Virus record (IMG/VR): IMGVR_UViG_3300046163_000007
Location: 1-29,005 of that record
Direction: 5' to 3' (one strand)
From: a virus
Length of the DNA stretch: 29,005 bases
Below are positions 14,522 through 21,217 of the stretch, piece after piece (within the stretch, counting starts at the first letter, position 1; each line of letters begins with the position of its first letter). A model generated the notes under the pieces. That model made no database searches and was not told the DNA's origin. It saw only the letters and a program-made list of their open reading frames with translations. Made by a program: the position numbers and the translations under genes.

Positions 14522-15473
14522 ATAACTTGTATTCAGCTTCCTTTATTCTCTGCTTTGCTATCTCGAAATATTTATCGTCTAACTCTATACCTATAAAGTT
14601 TCTTTTGGTGTTTACACAAGCTACACCTGTACTTCCTGACCCCATTGTTAAATCAACTACTAAGTCATTTTCATTGCTAAAAGTTTTTATCAAATCCTCT
14701 AATAATAAAACGGGCTTCTGCGTTGGGTGGTGTCCTGTGTAATCCTTTTTGTATTTTAAAATATTGCTTTTGTATTTATTGCCCTCCCATAAGTTGAATG
14801 TGCTAGGGTATTGCTCGTTCATTTGCTTTAATAAATCTGTTCTATATTCGGTATCTATTTGCTTTAATTCTGCAAACTTTTTAAATCCGTTTACCTTATC
14901 AATTCCAAATACTTCAATCAATTCTAAATATGTCTTTTCGGTACATAAACCAAACTGTGTACTATCTATATAAAAACAATGTTCGGCTCTTCTGTGTCCT
15001 AATTTATCATTAATCTGTTTTAAGTTTAACCCTATAAAATCCATAACACTTTTAAAGTATATTCTTAACGGATGCATTCCCTCAAAATCGTGCTTTTGGT
15101 GGTTTTTACTAAAAACTAAAACATCTTCAGTAAAACTTACCATATTTTTTTTAACTCCCAAAGCGTTTGCAAAATTATCTTTTTCCCAAGTTGCTCTATA
15201 ATTAAATGGTATGTTAGGTATTGCTTCCGTTATTAATTTAGTTGTATATGGTTCTTGGCTAAATAAAACCATTTTACCATTCTTTCTTAAAATACGGTTT
15301 GCAATTTCATAAACCTTTTTTGGCTCTATTGCTAAATCCCAACCATTAATACCTAACTTTCTACCTCCATCAGTATTCATATTTCCATAAGGTAAATCAG
15401 TAAGTATTAAATCAACACTACCATTTTCTATTTTATCGCTTTCTATTAAGCAATCTCCTTTATATAGTTTCAT
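14517..15473 (-). CDS. DNA methyltransferase, beta-class amino-methyltransferase
   Basis: The 318-residue protein would methylate the exocyclic amino group of adenine or cytosine in DNA using S-adenosylmethionine. Motif IV is DLPYG at 26-30 (a D-P-P-Y variant with Leu at the second position). The S-adenosylmethionine-binding motif I is DLTMGSGSTG at 274-283 near the C-terminus. This IV-before-I order defines the beta class. Between them, about 125-235, is a likely target-recognition region with HH and FGI elements. No restriction endonuclease gene is next to it, so it probably protects phage DNA or alters gene expression. The C-terminus of a second methyltransferase lies immediately upstream (15475-15558). 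Confidence 0.9.
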   Translation of the reverse strand: MKLYKGDCLIESDKIENGSVDLILTDLPYGNMNTDGGRKLGINGWDLAIEPKKVYEIANRILRKNGKMVLFSQEPYTTKLITEAIPNIPFNYRATWEKDNFANALGVKKNMVSFTEDVLVFSKNHQKHDFEGMHPLRIYFKSVMDFIGLNLKQINDKLGHRRAEHCFYIDSTQFGLCTEKTYLELIEVFGIDKVNGFKKFAELKQIDTEYRTDLLKQMNEQYPSTFNLWEGNKYKSNILKYKKDYTGHHPTQKPVLLLEDLIKTFSNENDLVVDLTMGSGSTGVACVNTKRNFIGIELDDKYFEIAKQRIKEAEYKLF

Positions 15474-15474
15474 A

Positions 15475-15558
15475 TTAAAATAACCTTTGTTGTGCTTTGT
15501 GTTGCTCTATTCTTTTTATTGCTGCATCGTAATACTCTTTATCAAGTTCACACGTTTG
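15475..15558 (-). pseudogene. C-terminal remnant of a second DNA methyltransferase
   Basis: A 27-codon frame without a start codon encodes CELDKEYYDAAIKRIEQHKA followed by QQRLF and a stop. This is the typical C-terminal helix of DNA methyltransferases (E-x-D-x-x-Y-x-x-A-x-x-R-I). It ends one base before the ATG of the intact methyltransferase, whose own C-terminus (ELDDKYFEIAKQRIKEAEYKLF region) is similar but diverged. The frame has a stop directly upstream, and the rest of the gene is absent. The likeliest origin is replacement of one methyltransferase by another, leaving the last codons behind. Confidence 0.65.
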
Positions 15559-15561
15559 TTA

Positions 15562-16086
15562 TTAGCATAGTACAGGGTTTTTAACAGGTCTGTTTAATGT
15601 AGCACCTTTTACTTCTTCTACTTTCTTTTGTGGTTTAGTAGTTTCTATTAGTTTATTATAGGGTGTTAGTCTTGTGTGTATAAAGTTGTTTATTGTTTCA
15701 TCGTTCCACGCACCTATTGTATCTATTATATCGTTTAGTAATGCTTCTTTATATGTTTTAGGTTTTTTAGTTTTTATCGTATCAGGTTTAAACGTTGGTA
15801 TCTTTTTAGTTTTGCATACCTCTACATCTAAATTGTTTTGTAGTATTATTTTATTGTATATGTTTTTATCTCGTTCCCCTACTACTTTAAAATCTTTTGT
15901 ATGATATAGTGCAGCATCGTGTTTTAGTCCTATTTCTTTGCCTAGTGCTTGATATGTATAACCAATTTCTCTAGCAAGTTTACAATACACTTTTCTTGCG
16001 TATGCATACTCTCTATGTCTATTACGTTCTGCTATATCAAATTTATAGTGTTTGTTTAGTTCTTCTTTAAGTTGTTTTAGTGTCAT
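15562..16086 (-). CDS. DnaA domain IV-like DNA-binding protein (possible replication initiator)
   Basis: In the 174-residue protein, residues about 28-65 (AYARKVYCKLAREIGYTYQA, LGKEIGLKHDAALYHTK) resemble the C-terminal DNA-binding domain of DnaA. They show a helix with conserved small residues, then a turn, and a second helix with an H-D-x-A-x-x-Y-H pattern in place of the DnaA signature H-T-T-V-x-H. No AAA+ domain is present. The remaining 100 residues are basic and Thr/Lys-rich with no recognised fold. A role in origin recognition or in recruiting host replication proteins is inferred. It shares its start with the stop of the upstream gene. Confidence 0.55.
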   Translation of the reverse strand: MTLKQLKEELNKHYKFDIAERNRHREYAYARKVYCKLAREIGYTYQALGKEIGLKHDAALYHTKDFKVVGERDKNIYNKIILQNNLDVEVCKTKKIPTFKPDTIKTKKPKTYKEALLNDIIDTIGAWNDETINNFIHTRLTPYNKLIETTKPQKKVEEVKGATLNRPVKNPVLC

Positions 16087-16517
16087 TAGTCTATCTTTGT
16101 AAATTCAGCAGTTTGTGTTTCGTTTATCTCTTCTTTGTTGTTAAAATATTGGTCTACTAGTGCATCTATTATTACTAGTTCATCAATAGAAGCTACTTTT
16201 ATTTTGTGTATTAAGCTATCTATTTTATTTAGAACGTTTGTACACATTTCAGGGTTATTATAGTATATCGTATTAAAACCTTCTTGATACACTTGTTCTA
16301 GTAGTTTGTTAGTCTTACCTACTTGGTATTTTATATTTTGTTTAAAGGCTTGACTTCCTTTTAGTTCATCGTTTGCCTCTAGTAGAAGTTGTGCTATTAG
16401 TACACTCTTTAAATAGTTTAAGTGTCTAGGGTTTATCGTTTCTATTGCATCTTCTACACCTGCTCTTACTTCTTCGTTAGCTAGTTCTTGTTGTTCTATT
16501 TGTTCTTTTCTATCCAT
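16086..16517 (-). CDS. Helical early protein, unknown function
   Basis: The 143-residue protein is predicted to be almost entirely alpha-helical, with an acidic Glu/Gln-rich N-terminus and the central segment NPRHLNYLKSVLIAQLLLEA. No motif or membrane segment stands out. It overlaps the DUF3310 gene upstream by 22 bases and abuts the DnaA-like gene downstream, so it is part of the early operon. No function can be assigned. Confidence 0.6.
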   Translation of the reverse strand: MDRKEQIEQQELANEEVRAGVEDAIETINPRHLNYLKSVLIAQLLLEANDELKGSQAFKQNIKYQVGKTNKLLEQVYQEGFNTIYYNNPEMCTNVLNKIDSLIHKIKVASIDELVIIDALVDQYFNNKEEINETQTAEFTKID

Positions 16518-16723
16518 TTTTCTTGTTCGTTTCTTATGTGTTCTATTTCACGTCTTAAATAATCTGCAGCTTTTTCTAGGTCTTTTAACTCACTTTCTTT
16601 TTTACCTGCTCTACAAATATACTTAATAATATTACCTCTGTTAAAATTTAGGTTATAATCTTTTATAAAGTCTATAACATCATAGCCTTTGCCATTCTCG
16701 TAATGTAAATAAGTTGCTCTCAT
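16496..16723 (-). CDS. DUF3310 family protein
   Basis: This 75-residue protein contains YDVIDFIKDYNLNFNRGNII followed by KYICRAGKK, then ELKDLEKAADYLRREI. This is the compact helical signature of the DUF3310 (SaV-like) family, often annotated as nucleotide kinase-like in phages although no kinase motif is present. It starts in an ATGA overlap with the upstream 53-residue gene. Its position in the early region suggests a role in nucleotide or DNA metabolism, which remains unproven. Confidence 0.8.
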   Translation of the reverse strand: MRATYLHYENGKGYDVIDFIKDYNLNFNRGNIIKYICRAGKKESELKDLEKAADYLRREIEHIRNEQEKWIEKNK

Positions 16724-16881
16724 TTTTGTAAATTTCTATCTATGTAACTACTCTTTTTATTAGTTCTACTGTAGTAATTTGTTTGGCTCGTTTCATCACA
16801 AGCTATATACTTTACTTTGTCTGTTGGTGGTTTTAGTTTATACCACTTACCACTCTTTGTTTTTCTCCATAGTGACTTCAT
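16720..16881 (-). CDS. Small basic early protein (53 residues)
   Basis: The frame from the ATG at 16881-16879 encodes MKSLWRKTKSGKWYKLKPPT followed by DKVKYIACDETSQTNYYS and a basic end. It overlaps its upstream neighbour by four bases and the DUF3310 gene by ATGA, so it is translationally coupled on both sides. It has no known family. Its Lys-, Tyr- and Ser-rich content could suit nucleic-acid binding. Confidence 0.55.
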   Translation of the reverse strand: MKSLWRKTKSGKWYKLKPPTDKVKYIACDETSQTNYYSRTNKKSSYIDRNLQK

Positions 16882-17048
16882 ACTATTGCATTATCTAATT
16901 GTTGTATTAAGTGTCTTAACTCGCTACGTTCAAATTTACCTGTAACCTCTGCATTATAAGTCTTAAACGTTAAGTGGTACATATCTTTTTCAGCTTCGTG
17001 TTTGTTTTCTTTTTTTCCTAAGTACTCTATTTTTAAATCAAATTTCAT
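16878..17048 (-). CDS. Small early protein (56 residues)
   Basis: The frame from the ATG at 17048-17046 encodes MKFDLKIEYLGKKENKHEAE, then a beta-like stretch YHLTFKTYNAEVTGKFERSE and a helix LRHLIQQLDNAIV. The layout of two strands and a helix suggests a small folded domain, but I do not recognise the family. It ends in an ATGA overlap with the next gene. Confidence 0.55.
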   Translation of the reverse strand: MKFDLKIEYLGKKENKHEAEKDMYHLTFKTYNAEVTGKFERSELRHLIQQLDNAIV

Positions 17049-17055
17049 AGTTTAT

Positions 17056-17184
17056 TTATTGCAGGTTTTTATACCATTTAGTTATACGTTTTTTATTTGT
17101 TCTTTTTCTGTTTGCTCTAGCTATATCTTTTTTTAGCATATCTTCATCAGTACAGGGTATGAATTTTATTTTTTCTTTTTTCAT
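17056..17184 (-). CDS. Small, highly basic early protein (42 residues)
   Basis: The frame begins in an ATGA overlap with the exonuclease-like gene and encodes MKKEKIKFIPCTDEDMLKKD followed by an Arg/Lys/Asn-rich helix and a WYKNLQ end. It is strongly basic and could bind nucleic acid. No family is recognised. Confidence 0.5.
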   Translation of the reverse strand: MKKEKIKFIPCTDEDMLKKDIARANRKRTNKKRITKWYKNLQ

Positions 17185-17957
17185 AACTCCCCTGTTAAAC
17201 AATAGTTATCTAAATCTGCACCCTCTATAAAGAACTTGTTATATAGGTCTAGTGCTTTTTCTACTTTTTCTTCGCCTCTGTAGTAAAATTCTTCAGAACA
17301 GTTAAATATACCAATATCTAAACTCCCCTTGTCTAATACTAAGAAATGAAAGTCTTTAAACTCTTTTTTGAATAAGTTGCAATATAAATAGCATTGTACA
17401 TCGTATCCGTATTTATTAGCCGAATAACTAAAGCCTTTTATATCAGTTGTAGTTTTAAGGTCTACTATTCTATTAGTGCCTAGTACATCAGCTTTACCTC
17501 TAAAGGGCATACCTAGAACATTGTCTATTGCAGGTATTTCAAAGTCTGCCTTAGTAATTAGTTCTTTTGCGTGTTCGTTCCTGTAGAACGCATCTACAAG
17601 CCTTTCAGCTTCGCTACGTTCCTTTGCAGTAAACACTTTGCCAAACTCTTCTTTAGCTTCTTTAAACTTCTTTGTGTTTCTACTTTGTACCTCAACAAAC
17701 TTTTGTGCTGCAAATTTTTCAGGCTCTAGTATTGCCCAATGAAACAACGCACCTGCTCTAAGTGCTGCACTTTCTCCACTCCCATACTTCAAACTAAAGT
17801 TATACGTCTTAGGACTTGATAAGAGTTGTTTTAAGCTACTACTACTTAAAGCTAAGGTATTTAGTTCTCCATAGTAAAAAGTGTCATCTAACATACGCTT
17901 AAGCAGTTCTGCTCTATCGTAATATTTATTGTCTAGTAATTTTATTTTATTTTCCAT
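17181..17957 (-). CDS. PD-(D/E)XK exonuclease (RecE / exodeoxyribonuclease VIII-like, DUF3799 type)
   Basis: This 258-residue nuclease probably degrades one strand of double-stranded DNA ends for recombination. Visible features are the N-terminal SSSSLKQLLSSPKTYNF element (38-54), the conserved GALFHWAILEPE (69-80), FRGKADVLG with Asp157, and the catalytic DLK at 166-168 (IVDLKTTTD). The motif YGYDVQCYLY (183-192) places the Q-x-x-x-Y-type helix of this nuclease family. A putative single-strand annealing protein is encoded in the same region (22467-22877), so the two could form a recombination pair although they are not adjacent. The gene is intact. Confidence 0.85.
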   Translation of the reverse strand: MENKIKLLDNKYYDRAELLKRMLDDTFYYGELNTLALSSSSLKQLLSSPKTYNFSLKYGSGESAALRAGALFHWAILEPEKFAAQKFVEVQSRNTKKFKEAKEEFGKVFTAKERSEAERLVDAFYRNEHAKELITKADFEIPAIDNVLGMPFRGKADVLGTNRIVDLKTTTDIKGFSYSANKYGYDVQCYLYCNLFKKEFKDFHFLVLDKGSLDIGIFNCSEEFYYRGEEKVEKALDLYNKFFIEGADLDNYCLTGEL

Positions 17958-18337
17958 TATTCTAAATCATAGTTTTTACAGTTATCTGAACAGTATGTAT
18001 CGCCATCTGTTTCTTTGTCGCACATTCTACAAGTGCTTATTTCTTCGTTTTCGTCTATATAGTGCATTTGGTATTTGCTTAAATCGTCTTTTAATTGTGT
18101 TATTTCGTCTTGTTGTTTTTGTATAAGTTCGTTCTTTTGGTGTCTAATTAGTGTTACTCTTTTTATTAGCACTTCGTTTTCTGTACGCAAACCATTTACA
18201 AACATACCTATTTCATTCATTGCCTTTACGCAATTTCTAAGGTCTTTGTTTAGTGGCTTTGCATCTTTCCACTCCATTACTTTATCAGCTAGAAAATTAA
18301 ACCACAAATGATATGCTTGTTTTTGTAGTGCGTCCAT
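17957..18337 (-). CDS. Coiled-coil protein with C-terminal zinc-finger-like motif
   Basis: The 126-residue protein is helical with a coiled coil at about residues 50-92 (rich in Glu, Lys, Gln). It ends in a four-cysteine cluster, CRMCDKETDGDTYCSDNCKN, near residues 103-122, the spacing C-x2-C-x10-C-x4-C of a treble-clef-like zinc site. Such a combination suits a dimeric DNA- or protein-binding factor, but the target is unknown. It shares one base with the exonuclease-like gene downstream and one with the membrane protein gene upstream. Confidence 0.65.
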   Translation of the reverse strand: MDALQKQAYHLWFNFLADKVMEWKDAKPLNKDLRNCVKAMNEIGMFVNGLRTENEVLIKRVTLIRHQKNELIQKQQDEITQLKDDLSKYQMHYIDENEEISTCRMCDKETDGDTYCSDNCKNYDLE

Positions 18338-18522
18338 TATGCTTTACCTAATATAAAACCAATTAAAAACGTTAATGCAGCAAATGTAATAATAGCAGCA
18401 TTGATAATAAACTGTCTAGCTTGTTTACGCTCTTCTTCTTTTTGTTTTAGTTCAGCTTTAGTATAAACCTCAATCCTGTTTTTTCTTGTTTGGATATGTA
18501 ACCCTGTTTTTGTTTTCTTCAT
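18337..18522 (-). CDS. Small tail-anchored membrane protein
   Basis: The 61-residue protein has a basic, charged N-terminal 38 residues (MKKTKTGLHIQTRKNRIEVY and a Lys/Glu helix) and one C-terminal membrane segment, FIINAAIITFAALTFLIGFI, ending in LGKA. The arrangement is cytoplasmic N-terminus and membrane tail. Its early position speaks against a lysis role. Superinfection exclusion or membrane remodelling are possible but not shown. Confidence 0.6.
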   Translation of the reverse strand: MKKTKTGLHIQTRKNRIEVYTKAELKQKEEERKQARQFIINAAIITFAALTFLIGFILGKA

Positions 18523-18523
18523 T

Positions 18524-18679
18524 TTATCTAATATTAAATATTATACTTTTTATTTCTAGTTCTCTATTCTCTAAACGTTTCTTTATACGTTCTGTTAAAC
18601 TACCTTTTTTGTTTAAGTGTATAAGTGTAGCTTGTATCTGTGATAGTTCTTTTTTTAAATCTGTTAGTTGTGTTTTCAT
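18524..18679 (-). CDS. Small coiled-coil early protein (51 residues)
   Basis: The ATG at 18679-18677 opens a frame encoding MKTQLTDLKKELSQIQATLI followed by HLNKKGSLTERIKKRLENRE and an Ile-rich end. It is a short, basic amphipathic helix pair without a known family. It begins a few bases after the host-type promoter at 18683-18715, so its message would be nearly leaderless. It ends one base before the next ATG. Confidence 0.55.
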   Translation of the reverse strand: MKTQLTDLKKELSQIQATLIHLNKKGSLTERIKKRLENRELEIKSIIFNIR

Positions 18680-18682
18680 ACC

Positions 18683-18715
18683 GCAATATACAAAACTTTT
18701 TTAATTATAAACAAA
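18683..18715 (-). promoter_or_regulatory. Internal early promoter, host type with weak -7 box
   Basis: The minus strand has TTTG (18715-18712), 21 bases, then TATATTGC (18690-18683), six of eight positions of the pattern. The -33 region repeats the TTGTTTA-N-TTTGTTTAT block seen at the other two promoters with the same 21-base spacer. The -7 box ends only four bases before an ATG. Confidence 0.5.
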
Positions 18716-18725
18716 ATATAAACAA

Positions 18726-19139
18726 TTATTTTTTAAAATCGTTTAAATTAATTATTGATGCTTGTGCTTCATCTAGCAAATAACAGGGTTTTAATACTTT
18801 CTTTTTAGTCCATAATGTTGTATCAGGGCAGTACATATCTTTACTCTTTAAATCTTTTAAATCGTTTAGCCAATACATATAATTACCTTTAGGGTCATTA
18901 ACAAAGTATAATGCTATTTTACCTGTTTCTATTAGCTTATCGTACTTATAAACCTCTATTAGTTTTTCTTTGTAGTATTTGTTCCTGAACTTCATTTCTA
19001 TTACGACTTCAGTACCTTTTGGACTTGTACCTATTGCATCGTAATGCTCAAAGCCCTCGCCTGTATGTTTTAAGTTCCACCCATCTAAATTCAATAGTGT
19101 TATTACTGCTTGTTCCCACTTGTGTACATCTTTTATCAT
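18726..19139 (-). CDS. PD-(D/E)XK nuclease-like protein
   Basis: The 137-residue protein has the small-nuclease core layout: a helix with Glu9, then GEGFEHYDAIGTSPKGTEVV with Asp34 and a strand VVIEMKFRNKYY with Glu48 and Lys50. These give the Asp-(X)n-Glu-X-Lys active site of the PD-(D/E)XK superfamily. The rest of the protein is alpha/beta with GKIALYFVNDPKGNYMYWL near 73-91. It may act as an endonuclease or branched-DNA nuclease in phage recombination. It overlaps the start of its upstream neighbour by four bases. It could also have a non-nuclease role if metal binding is lost. Confidence 0.65.
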   Translation of the reverse strand: MIKDVHKWEQAVITLLNLDGWNLKHTGEGFEHYDAIGTSPKGTEVVIEMKFRNKYYKEKLIEVYKYDKLIETGKIALYFVNDPKGNYMYWLNDLKDLKSKDMYCPDTTLWTKKKVLKPCYLLDEAQASIINLNDFKK

Positions 19140-19330
19140 TTATTGTATAGTCTATCAATATCAGCTATCCATCGTTTTAACTCTTTGGGTCTGCAACTAC
19201 AAGGCTCATAATAAGTATGATTATAATACTTTGCGTGTAGCGTACATAATAGCTTGTATTGTGGTTTAGTTAGTTTTGTTGTAACCTCTGCTTTAAATTG
19301 TTCCCATTGTTCTTTGTGTTCTAGTTCCAT
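19136..19330 (-). CDS. Short early protein with CxC motif
   Basis: The 64-residue helical protein has a central YYEPCSCRPKELKRWIADID. The CSCR pair followed by a helix recurs in short genes of flavobacterial phages, but the function is unknown. It overlaps its upstream neighbour by 10 bases and its downstream neighbour by four. Confidence 0.6.
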   Translation of the reverse strand: MELEHKEQWEQFKAEVTTKLTKPQYKLLCTLHAKYYNHTYYEPCSCRPKELKRWIADIDRLYNK

Positions 19331-19470
19331 AAATCTAAATCTATATCATTCCACTCATCTCTACGCTTATCACAACCGCAATCTTTATTAAGTGATTTGC
19401 TAATCTTTTTTACAAGCCAATGAATACCTGTATAATAAGTAATGTAATATACTAAATCTCCTAGTTTCAT
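19321..19470 (-). CDS. Short conserved CGCDKR protein (49 residues)
   Basis: The frame from the ATG at 19470-19468 encodes MKLGDLVYYITYYTGIHWLV followed by KKISKSLNKDCGCDKRRDEW and a short acidic end. It has a hydrophobic N-terminal helix and a Cys-Gly-Cys-Asp-Lys-Arg cluster, a combination I associate with small Bacteroidota phage proteins. It starts inside the stop of the nuclease-like gene upstream (ATGA). The function is unknown. Metal or nucleic-acid binding is possible. Confidence 0.65.
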   Translation of the reverse strand: MKLGDLVYYITYYTGIHWLVKKISKSLNKDCGCDKRRDEWNDIDLDLWN

Positions 19471-19868
19471 AATAATTCATTTATTGGTAATATAATTCCT
19501 TTACTAGCCATATTATCGCCACCTTTTTTATCTCGGTTTGTGTTTATGTATTTCCTGCATTTATCTTTTAAGTCCTTTGTTTTGATAATATATAATTTAT
19601 CTAAATATACATAATATATATCTGCTTTAGTAGTTGCAATTCCACTAGGTTTGCCATAACAAGAATACTCTACATAAAAATTACCTGTTACTTTATATTG
19701 AGCATCACTCTTAACCTCAACACCTATTTCTAATTCAGGTATATATATATCATAATCTAAAAAATAACCATCAATAATATATGCTTTAGGGTACTTTTGT
19801 TGAATATGTTTTAATGCTTTTTGTTCATATTCTTTGCCATTTTTTAAATCTTGTTCAAATTTATTCAT
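19467..19868 (-). CDS. PD-(D/E)XK endonuclease-like protein
   Basis: The 133-residue protein shows Glu14 in the first helix, Asp40 in YFLDYDIYIPEL, and Glu51 with Lys53 in GVEVKSDAQYK, followed by the strand-helix VEYSCYGKPSGIATTKADIY. This is the order of catalytic residues in Holliday-junction-resolvase-like or VRR-type PD-(D/E)XK nucleases. It would cut DNA during recombination or packaging. It overlaps the sigma-like gene by four bases. It is a second small nuclease near 18726-19139, with different surrounding motifs. Confidence 0.75.
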   Translation of the reverse strand: MNKFEQDLKNGKEYEQKALKHIQQKYPKAYIIDGYFLDYDIYIPELEIGVEVKSDAQYKVTGNFYVEYSCYGKPSGIATTKADIYYVYLDKLYIIKTKDLKDKCRKYINTNRDKKGGDNMASKGIILPINELL

Positions 19869-20359
19869 AACTGTTCTTTAATATGTTTCTTTGCATTTAC
19901 ATAAGTGTTGTATAATGAATAATAACTTATGCCTGTATCTCTACTCAATCCTGCAACGCTTTTACCACTTGCACAAATCTCGAACACCTTTCTATCATAC
20001 CAATACATATCGTTCATTATATCGTCTATTTGATTTTTGCGTTTAGCGTATTCTATCTCATCTATACCTAGTTCTTCAGCTTGTTGAAGTTCGTTTATTT
20101 CTTCTATATATTCTTTTATTTGCCTAGCTTCTTTTTTGTGGGTGTTTAGGTATATACCTCTTAATACTTTCCAACAGTAGTAAATATTTACATCTTCATT
20201 GTGCCATAGGTCTAAACCTTTATCTACATCTTGAATTAATTGTATATACATTTCTTGTACAATATCTTCTGCTGTGCTTTTATTACACCCAAAAGCGTAA
20301 ACTATTCTTAGCCAATCTTGGTGTTTTAAATAAGCTACTTCTACAAGGCTTTTTTTCAT
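19865..20359 (-). CDS. ECF-like sigma factor (candidate late regulator)
   Basis: The 164-residue protein has a sigma region 2-like N-terminus, with CNKSTAEDIVQEMYIQLIQD near residues 25-44 (the A-E-D-I-V-Q-E motif is characteristic). Its C-terminal helix-turn-helix resembles region 4 (SVAGLSRDTGISYYSLYNTY near 134-153). A helical linker of about 60 residues joins them. It would direct host RNA polymerase to phage promoters. Its best candidate targets are the five bipartite motifs before late genes, but no direct evidence links them. The family match is moderate: a phage DNA-binding protein that is only sigma-like would look the same. Confidence 0.65.
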   Translation of the reverse strand: MKKSLVEVAYLKHQDWLRIVYAFGCNKSTAEDIVQEMYIQLIQDVDKGLDLWHNEDVNIYYCWKVLRGIYLNTHKKEARQIKEYIEEINELQQAEELGIDEIEYAKRKNQIDDIMNDMYWYDRKVFEICASGKSVAGLSRDTGISYYSLYNTYVNAKKHIKEQL

Positions 20360-20371
20360 TCTTAATTATAT

Positions 20372-21217
20372 TTATAGTCCACAATAACCGCTATCGCATT
20401 CATTAAAATCATCATCAAATAATTCTGTTTGTGTTTTCCATTTTATAACATCTTTGTACATTACATCGCTTCGCCACTTACTTTTTTCAGTTTCTTGGTC
20501 TGCAAACCACTTCATTTTTTCAGGGTGCTTATTAGACATTTTTTTTAAAAGCAAAGGACTTCTCCACCAACACCCTACGCAATTATTCATATATGCAAAT
20601 CTTACAGGTTTATTATACCAATATTCTTCTATATTATCTTTATATATATTGTCATCAATTAAAGGAAATTGTGGTTTACAATATTGATATTCTCCCCACT
20701 TATTACGCCCATCTTTTAATTTGTTAAAGGTTGCTTTCACAATAGTAAAACCATCTGCATCTGTTTTTTCCATCATTTTAATAGCCCTTTTTGTTTCGTT
20801 TGCACGATAACCAAAACGCATTATAACAGGGTTTTGTATTTCTTTATATATCCAATGAAATATAGGTGTAGTTTTTAATTCAGTTGTACAATACCTAGCC
20901 ATTTTGTTTGGTAAATACTTAGTACCTTTTTTTGTTTTTATTATTGCATCATCAAAAGTTTTACCTGTAACCCAATGAATTTTTTGACCTATATACTGTT
21001 CTAAATCTAACATAGTGTATATTATAGTATCATCTTCAAGAGTACCTATAAACTCTGCTCCTAGTCTATCGCTAACTTCTTGTCGTATTTTAGCATCAGG
21101 AAATATACATTTTTTATCGCTTGTTCTAACTAAAGAAAATACATTATAATCAGCAGGGTAATTAGCTGCTATATAACTTGAAGTCTTACCACCACTTAAA
21201 CTGTTTACTGTTTTCAT
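20372..21217 (-). CDS. PP-loop ATPase of the PAPS reductase / adenine nucleotide hydrolase group
   Basis: The 281-residue protein has the PP-loop SGGKTSS (8-14). It then shows ARYCTTELK near 97-105, which resembles the CysH-type Cys motif, and NCVGCWWRSPLLLKKMSNKH near residues 213-232. The protein ends CDSGYCGL. Enzymes of this type activate a substrate with ATP. In phages they are usually of unknown substrate, and relatives include the DndC component of DNA phosphorothioation. No other Dnd genes are present here. A role in nucleotide or DNA modification that evades host defence is plausible. It overlaps the RecA-like ATPase gene by four bases. Confidence 0.75.
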   Translation of the reverse strand: MKTVNSLSGGKTSSYIAANYPADYNVFSLVRTSDKKCIFPDAKIRQEVSDRLGAEFIGTLEDDTIIYTMLDLEQYIGQKIHWVTGKTFDDAIIKTKKGTKYLPNKMARYCTTELKTTPIFHWIYKEIQNPVIMRFGYRANETKRAIKMMEKTDADGFTIVKATFNKLKDGRNKWGEYQYCKPQFPLIDDNIYKDNIEEYWYNKPVRFAYMNNCVGCWWRSPLLLKKMSNKHPEKMKWFADQETEKSKWRSDVMYKDVIKWKTQTELFDDDFNECDSGYCGL

